Part shown: piece after piece, positions 58,676-64,000 of the stretch
Layout: each line of letters opens with the position of its first letter
How positions within the stretch are numbered: position 1 is the first letter of the stretch
Origin: Myotis daubentonii
Taxonomy: Eukaryota > Chordata > Mammalia > Chiroptera > Vespertilionidae
Reading direction: 5' to 3'
Length of the DNA stretch: 64,000 nt
NCBI RefSeq assembly: GCF_963259705.1
Contig: NC_081861.1
Span: 65,391,623-65,455,622 of the forward strand
The notes under the pieces: generated by a model
The model's input: only the letters and a program-made list of their open reading frames with translations
Database searches by the model: none
Told to the model about the DNA's origin: nothing
Program-made: the position numbers and the translations under genes

Positions 58676-60176
58676 TAATCAGGTGCTTAGGTAAATCTGC
58701 ATGGTTTATACAGCATCAGTCACTAAAACTGCTTAAGTATGAGCTGTTGTTGTGATTTCCCAAGTTTATATCAAGCCTTTTGGCTGTAATTTGCAATTGC
58801 AAAGCTCAGAAAGAAAAGCTTTAGTTCTCAATAATTCAAATTAAAGAATGAGATAAAAATGAAACATTTGTTTGATGGGTTGTAGTAAAATATCTAAGAA
58901 ACAAATAATTTAAGATTCAGTTAAGTTTATGAGTGAGAAATAAAATTTTGAAATCAGTTAACTAAATTAACGTCTAATATCTGTAACTATGTATTATAGA
59001 TTATATTGAAGCACAGTTTCCCCCTAAAATCATCCTCATTTTTATCCAAAAGCCAAATTAGAACCAATTTATTTGCAGCATTAAATCCAGCTTCAATTTG
59101 GCCTGATTATTTACATGAAAACAGAAAGAGTAGCAACTGATCACATAGGCTCTCTTAAATCTGCTTTGCCAGAATCTCTTAAGGAACCTCTGAATTGAAC
59201 TTTAGCCCCTCAGGGCAAAGAAGAAAAGCCACATAGTTGCCCACAGGCTTTGCCTGCAATACCCATGGATTTGGATAAATTCCTCAAGTTCTCGAGGTCC
59301 CCCAAAATGTTTTGAGGTTCCTTTACCATCTCTCAGGAAAACAACCTTTGTTCCTTACCTGGAAAGGTTTCCATGAACCATGTGAATAAGCAAGTACCAT
59401 TTCTCCAAGGGGCTTTTATCAGCTTCCAAAGTCATTCTTAATTCCTTAAATCTTTATGCTGATGTGCAGAGTGTAGGCATGTCTCTCTCAATCATGACAT
59501 TCCAGCAAAGTCTTAATTAATAAAACCAGTTTACAATTGAATCTTATTATAAAGAGAACAAATTCTTATTGGATGCATGCAAACAAACATATTGGCATGA
59601 AAATAATAGTACTCATTAAGAGTTACCAAATTATGGAGAGATTAGGTAGGGAGAAAAATATAAATGCTTCAGTATTGCTTATGAGAGTGTAATTTACCAA
59701 ATTGCTCTAGGGAAAAAAACACACCTTTCCTTATATCTGGAAGACAAAAACACTTAAAAATCAGCAATATTTTGAACAGTCATAAAAATAATATTTACTT
59801 TCAGTTCATTCAGTCCCATATAATCAATTTTTGTTTATCCTGATTATTCACCAGAATTTCCATGAATCCAGTATTCAGGTTCTATAAATCTTCATCTAGT
59901 TAAAAGATGTGACCTGCTTAAACACTTGTAATTTAGAATAAGTCAGAGTACTTTTCACTGATCTTTCTGAAGATGTAAGATATTTGCAAATGCATCAGAG
60001 TAAAACAATGACTGTCTATAAATGATAAACTTAAAATGGCATTGTTATAGATCTGCAATTGATAAAGAACTTTGCTTTTCTGTAAGATATAACATTCCAA
60101 GATAACAATTAGAATTATAGCAGACTGCATATCAGGTCTTCATAGACTCTTGGAAATTTTTATATACTCTGTAGAG
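58676..60176. other. unassigned
   Basis: 1.5 kb of AT-rich non-coding DNA; no gene or repeat family recognised. Confidence 0.45.
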
Positions 60177-60364
60177 CAGTGATGGCGAACCTATGACACG
60201 TGTTAAATGGCATTTAAATATATAAAATAAATATCAAAAATGTAAGTCTTTGTTTTACTATGGTTGCAAATATGAAAAAATTTCTATATGTGACACGGCA
60301 CCAGAGTTAATTTAGGATTTTTCAAAATGCTGACATGCCGAGCTCAAAAGGTTCACCATCACTG
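60177..60364. mobile_element. hAT MITE, TIR CAGTGATGGCGAACCT
   Basis: Second copy of the 21351-21562 family, about 24 bp shorter near its left end. Flanks CTGTAGAG and CTCTAGAA agree at 6 of 8 positions. Confidence 0.9.
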
Positions 60365-60467
60365 CTCTAGAACATCCACTATTTGTTCTATACAAATAGA
60401 ATGTAGTTATTGGTATTTTTTATTTGGAAAATTCCCCATGTTTCAAGCATATCAAATATACTTAATT

Positions 60468-60687
60468 TTTTTTTAAATATATTTTATTGATTTTTTACAG
60501 AGAGGAAGGGAGAGAGATAGAGAGTTAGAAACATCGATGAGAAAGAGAAACATCGATCAGCTCCCTCCTGCACATCTCCTACGGGGAATGTGCCCGCAAC
60601 CAAGGTACATGCCCTTGACCGGAATCGAACTTGGGACGTTTCAGTCCGCAGGCTGACGCTCTATCCACTGAGCCAAACCGGTTTCGG
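60468..60687 (-). mobile_element. Ves SINE, young
   Basis: Minus-strand Ves very near the consensus, with perfect duplication CAAATATACTTAATT (60453-60467 and 60688-60702). Confidence 0.95.
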
Positions 60688-61105
60688 CAAATATACTTAA
60701 TTAATTAACACCTATCCTATCTAATAAAAGACAAAAAGGGTAATTGACCGTACCTTCGCTATGCTTCCCATTGGCTAATCAGGGCAACATGCAAATTAAC
60801 TGCCAAGAAAGATGGCGGTTAATTTGCATATGTAGGCACAGGAGCAGCAAGTGAAGACTGGTGTTGCGAGCGAAGAGCAAAGAGGGAAGCCCGCTGGGCC
60901 AGCCTCCGCCACGCCCCTGGGGCCCACAGAGAGTCTGCAGAGAGGTCCGGGCCTCCCTAGCAGAGAGTCTCCATGGTCAGACGGTGCGGTGTTGGGACCG
61001 GAATAAAGATGGAGGTGACTCAGACACCGTTAGACCAGCGAGCAGGGCCTTTCAGCCAGGACTCGGGGTGGGGGTGGGGCGAGGGAGGCGAGCCAGGAAT
61101 AGAGA

Positions 61106-61124
61106 ACTACAACTCCCAGGAGGC
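61106..61124 (+). promoter_or_regulatory. ZNF143-like motif in captured leader
   Basis: ACTACAACTCCCAGGAGGC is close to the ZNF143/SBS consensus ACTACAATTCCCAGCATGC and lies 112 bp upstream of the TFPT ATG. Such motifs are common at housekeeping promoters. Its presence suggests that promoter-proximal sequence was captured too. Confidence 0.5.
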
Positions 61125-61235
61125 TTAGCAGCCGGGGCCCAGGTGTCTGGCTGTGGAAACAGATGGGGTGGTTTTGTGAGCCACTTTAACCTAGAGGTTT
61201 GCAAGGGTGGAAGTTCTGCGCCGGAGCTGGGAAGA

Positions 61236-61996
61236 ATGGAGCTGGAGCAGAGAGAGGGGACCATGGCAGCTGTGGGCTTTGAGGAGTCCTCAGCACCTCC
61301 TGGCTCGGAGCTGGTGCTGCCTCCGCTGTTCGGTGGTCACATCCTGGAGAGCGAGCTTGAGACCCAAGTGGAGTTCGTGTCTGGGGTCTGGGCAGCTCCA
61401 GCCTCCAGGAGCGAGACGAAGAGGAGGAGGCAGCCCAAGGCCGGCGGCAGTGTCAATGGGAACTCAATCGCAGGAAGTACCAGGTTCTCAGTTGACGCTG
61501 CAGGGAGATCGAGCAGGTGAACGAGCAAGGCCTGAACAGGCTCCATCAGATACAGAGGATAACAAGGAGACTCTAGCAGGAGCGGAGGTTCCTGATGAGG
61601 GTGCTGGACTCCTATGGCAATGACTACCAGGCCAGCCAGTTCACCATCTTACTGGAGGACGAGGGCAGCCAGGGCACAGACGCCCTCACCCCAGGCAATG
61701 CTGAGAACGAGTCTCTGGAGAAAGAGGGGCTGTCCCCGCCCAGGAGGACGCCAGCACCTGCAGAAGCCAGCAGCCCAGCCCCTGGCAAGGGGCCCAGCGG
61801 GCGGAAGAGGAGGCAAGCGCCACAGGAAGGGTGCTGGATGGGAGTCCCACTGACTCAGGAGCTGGCCCCCATGCAGATAAAGGTGGAGGAAGACTTTGGC
61901 TTCGAAGCAGACGAGGCCTTGGACTCAAGTTGGGTTTCTCAGGGGCCAGAAAAGCTGCTGCCCTACCCCACCCTAGCCATCCCCCACCTCGTTTGA
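61236..61996 (+). pseudogene. TFPT: TFPT processed pseudogene inside a Helitron
   Basis: TFPT (TCF3 fusion partner, also called INO80F) is a nuclear subunit of the INO80 chromatin-remodelling complex, about 253 residues in mammals. The copy covers the whole coding length without introns. The ATG at 61236 begins [20 protein letters not shown] and continues to [11 protein letters not shown]; then a 1-base loss in the G-run at 61383-61386 shifts the frame. The second frame carries the acidic ERDEEEEAA stretch, the coiled-coil part, stops at 61493 (TGA) and 61574 (TAG), and an open tail to 61996 ([35 protein letters not shown]). AATAAA at 62007-62012 and a decayed A-tail (62034-62058) follow. So an mRNA-derived retrocopy was picked up by the Helitron. 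It cannot make full-length TFPT. A transcript or the 133-codon C-terminal frame cannot be excluded. Confidence 0.93.
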
Positions 61997-62311
61997 CTGA
62001 CCCCTCAATAAACGGACCCCATGCTCTCCTCGGCAAAAAAGCAACAACAACAAAAAAAGCTAAGCCACTCACCTGCCACGCTGGCCTCAGCCTCGCCCCT
62101 GGGCCCACATAGCGAGAGAAGATCTAAGCCCTTTGCCTGCCTCCCCGGCCCCTCCCGGCTAAGAGCGAAGGTCTGGGTTCCAGGCGCCAGAGGAAAACTG
62201 GTGCCAGCAGCCAGGGGAAGGGTCCCCCGAGGTGCCCCAGACTGTGAGAGGGCACAGGCCGGGCTGAAGGACCCACCCGAGTGCACAAATTTTTGTGCAC
62301 CAGGCCTCTAG

Positions 62312-62702
62312 TCCTATATAATAAAAGGTTAATATGCAAATTGATTCTAAAGACAGAAGAACCAGGAAGACTGGTTGCTGTGTTGTGCACTAACCACCAG
62401 GGGGCAGATACTCAATGCAGGAGCTGCCCCCTGGTGGTCAGTGCATTCTCACAGGGGGAGCTCCACTCAGCCACAAGCCGGGCTGATGGCTGTTAGTGCA
62501 GCGGTGGTGGTGGGAGCCTCTCCCTCCTCCATGGCAGTGCTAAGGCTATCCAACTGCGCTCAGGTCTACTCCTTGCATCATGCCTAAGCCATCAGTCGGA
62601 CATCCCCTGAGGGCTCTCTGACTGCAAAAGGACACAGGCTGGGCTTAGGGACCCTACCCACCCTGCCTCCAGTGCAAAAATTTTCATGCACTGGGCTTCT
62701 AG
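62312..62702 (+). mobile_element. Helitron type A, in tandem
   Basis: TCCTATATAATAAAAGG at the 5' end directly after CTAG; 3' CTAG at 62699-62702. Hairpin TGCAAAAATTTTCATGCA. It carries the intact CTCF-like pair. Confidence 0.92.
62394..62437. promoter_or_regulatory. inverted pair of CTCF-like motifs
   Basis: CCACCAGGGGGCAG on plus (62394-62407) and minus (62424-62437), 16-bp spacer; exact core matches. Confidence 0.6.
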
Positions 62703-62930
62703 TTCTTTTTATAAGGAAAGAGAATAAATCCTTGAGGTATTCCAGTGGTCTATTGAAATAACTCAAAGTCATCTCTAGGTTTAAGAAAAAGTCTCTTAAA
62801 ATTTAAATCTTGGGAAGGTTATAAAACATACTCAATGAAAGATCATAACATAAACTATTTTTAAACCTGGGTAAAACAAACGTTTTATGGTAATAACTCT
62901 AAAGGCATCAATCAAACTTAAATCAGTTTT

Positions 62931-63214
62931 TTGTTGTTGTTAATGCTCACTTAAGAATTTTTTTTTTTAGTTTAGTTTTAGAGAGAGTGGAAAGGAGGGA
63001 GGGAGGAGGGGAGAGAGAGAAACAAAGAGAGAAAGAAATTTCAATATGAAAGAGAAACAAAGATTGGTTACCTCCTGCATGCACCCTGGTGCCCTGACTT
63101 GGGTTGGGGATGGAGCAAACCTGCAACCCAGGTACATGCCCTTGACTGGATTGAATCCATGACCCTTTGATGAATGGGCTGACAATCTAACCACTGAGAA
63201 ACACTGGCCTGGGC
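62931..63214 (-). mobile_element. Ves SINE, long-tail variant (diverged)
   Basis: Minus-strand Ves with the extra TTGTTGTTGTTAATGCTCAC end. Flanks 62913-62930 and 63215-63232 agree at 13 of 18 positions. Confidence 0.87.
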
Positions 63215-63273
63215 CAAGCTTCAACTGGTTTTAAATATTTTCCAAGACCATGTGATCCTGCTTTATATATATA

Positions 63274-64000
63274 CTAGAGGCCCGGTGCACAAAAATTTGT
63301 GCACTCGAGGGGGCGGGGGGTCCCTCAGCCCGGCCTGTGCCCTCTCGCAGTCTGGGACCCCTCGGGAGATAACGATCTGCTGGCTTAGGCCTGCTCCCGG
63401 GTGGCAGAGGGCAGGACCAATCCCTAGGTGCAGCCCCTGGTAGGGCTCAGAGCAGGGCCGATTGGGGAGTTGGGGCGCCGCCCCCTGTCATGCACAGAGC
63501 AGGGCGATCGGGAGGTTGTGATGCCACCCTCAGTCATGCTCAGGGTAGTGCCGATTGGGGGGTTGGGGCACTGTCCCCTGTCACACTCAAGGCAGGGTCA
63601 ATGGGGAGGTTGAGGCGCCACGCCCTGTCATGCACAGAGCAGGGCCCATCAGGGGGTTGGGGCACCGCCCTCTATCACCCACAGAGCAGGGCCGATCAGG
63701 GGGTTGGGGCACCGCCACTCTCACACTCAGGGCAGGGCCTATGGGGAGGTTATGTCTCTACCCCGTCACACACAGAGCAGGGCCCGTGGGGGAGGGGAGG
63801 TTGGGGTGCCGCACCCTGTCACACACAGAGCAGGGCTGATCAGGGGGTTGGGGAGCTCCCCCGTATCAGGCACAGAGCAGGGCTGATCAGGAGGTTGGGG
63901 CACCTTCCCCTGTCACACACAGAGCCGCAGGGCGATCAGGGTTTTGGGCGCTGTCCCCTGTCACGCTGATCTCGGTGCCACGAGGCCTCGCGGCTCCACT
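63274..64000 (-). mobile_element. Helitron type C, cut by window end
   Basis: 3' CTAG at 63274 after A63273, hairpin GTGCACAAATTTTTGTGCAC, then about 11 minisatellite units. The window ends close to where the 5' end should be, judged by the copy at 52712-53576. Confidence 0.9.

Larger units (their letters stand above)
60715..62311 (+). mobile_element. Helitron carrying a captured TFPT cDNA
   Basis: A60714|TCCTATCTAATAAAAGAC at the 5' end, with type B subterminal motifs ('attggctaatcagggcaaca', AAGATGGCGGTT). The 3' end resembles type C/A ('tgtgagagggcacaggccgg', hairpin GTGCACAAATTTTTGTGCAC, CTAG at 62308-62311). About 1.1 kb between them is foreign: a processed TFPT copy with leader and trailer. 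It has no Rep/helicase. The next Helitron follows without a gap. Confidence 0.93.

Noticed and set aside
60861..61520. A 219-codon frame as a new gene
   Set aside because: Its first ~125 codons are leader sequence. The part from 61236 is TFPT, and the frame is then read out of register after the 1-base loss near 61385.

Overview
The window looks like intergenic or intronic DNA from a vespertilionid bat. I see no host protein-coding gene with an intact reading frame. The lineage call rests on three things seen together: (1) 28 non-autonomous Helitron units of the HeliBat kind, with 5' TC, 3' CTAG, a GTGCAC hairpin before the 3' end and A|T targets, covering about a quarter of the window; (2) 14 tRNA-derived Ves SINEs; (3) a SPIN-type hAT element. 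Helitrons amplified in this way are known from vespertilionid bats.

Layout. 1-200: a U6 snRNA retrocopy fused to L1 ORF1. 600-4500: DNA transposons (a Tigger-like MITE, a hAT with a nested Helitron, a palindromic hAT MITE, a larger Tigger). 4.5-8.9 kb: AT-rich sequence with only microsatellites recognised. 8.9-21 kb: Ves SINEs, an unidentified processed retrocopy (10869-11458), seven Helitrons in clusters, and SPIN nested in a Ves. 21.1-23.4 kb: a minus-strand L1 with perfect or near-perfect target duplications and two later insertions. 26-36 kb: an old plus-strand L1 landscape peppered with nine Helitrons. 37.5-40.0 kb: a full-length half-L1 (HAL1-like) element with an open ORF1 and no ORF2. 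41-45 kb: L1 pieces including a twin-primed inverted copy. 46.4-49.4 kb and 52.7-54.2 kb: composite Helitrons. 50.8-56.2 kb: minus-strand L1 sequence broken by Ves, Helitron and LTR insertions. 56.3-58.7 kb: a two-LTR endogenous retrovirus remnant with a second LTR nested in reverse. 60.2-64 kb: a hAT MITE, a Ves, a Helitron that carries a processed copy of TFPT, another Helitron in tandem, a Ves, and a Helitron cut by the window end.

Most notable points. (a) A Helitron at 60715-62311 has captured an intronless, full-length but broken TFPT cDNA. (b) One Helitron type carries a 44-bp inverted repeat in which both arms fit the CTCF core consensus; four copies here keep both arms intact. (c) A composite Helitron (type B joined to type A or C) occurs five times with the same internal joint, so it probably moves as one unit. 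(d) A full-length HAL1-like element has an intact 278-codon ORF1. (e) A U6/L1 chimera lies at the left edge.

Types used below are my own labels. Type A Helitrons carry the CTCF-like palindrome. Type B carries an ~80-bp tandem repeat and a YY1-like motif. Type C carries an ~47-bp minisatellite. All coordinates were read by eye; ends marked approximate may be off by a few to tens of bases.
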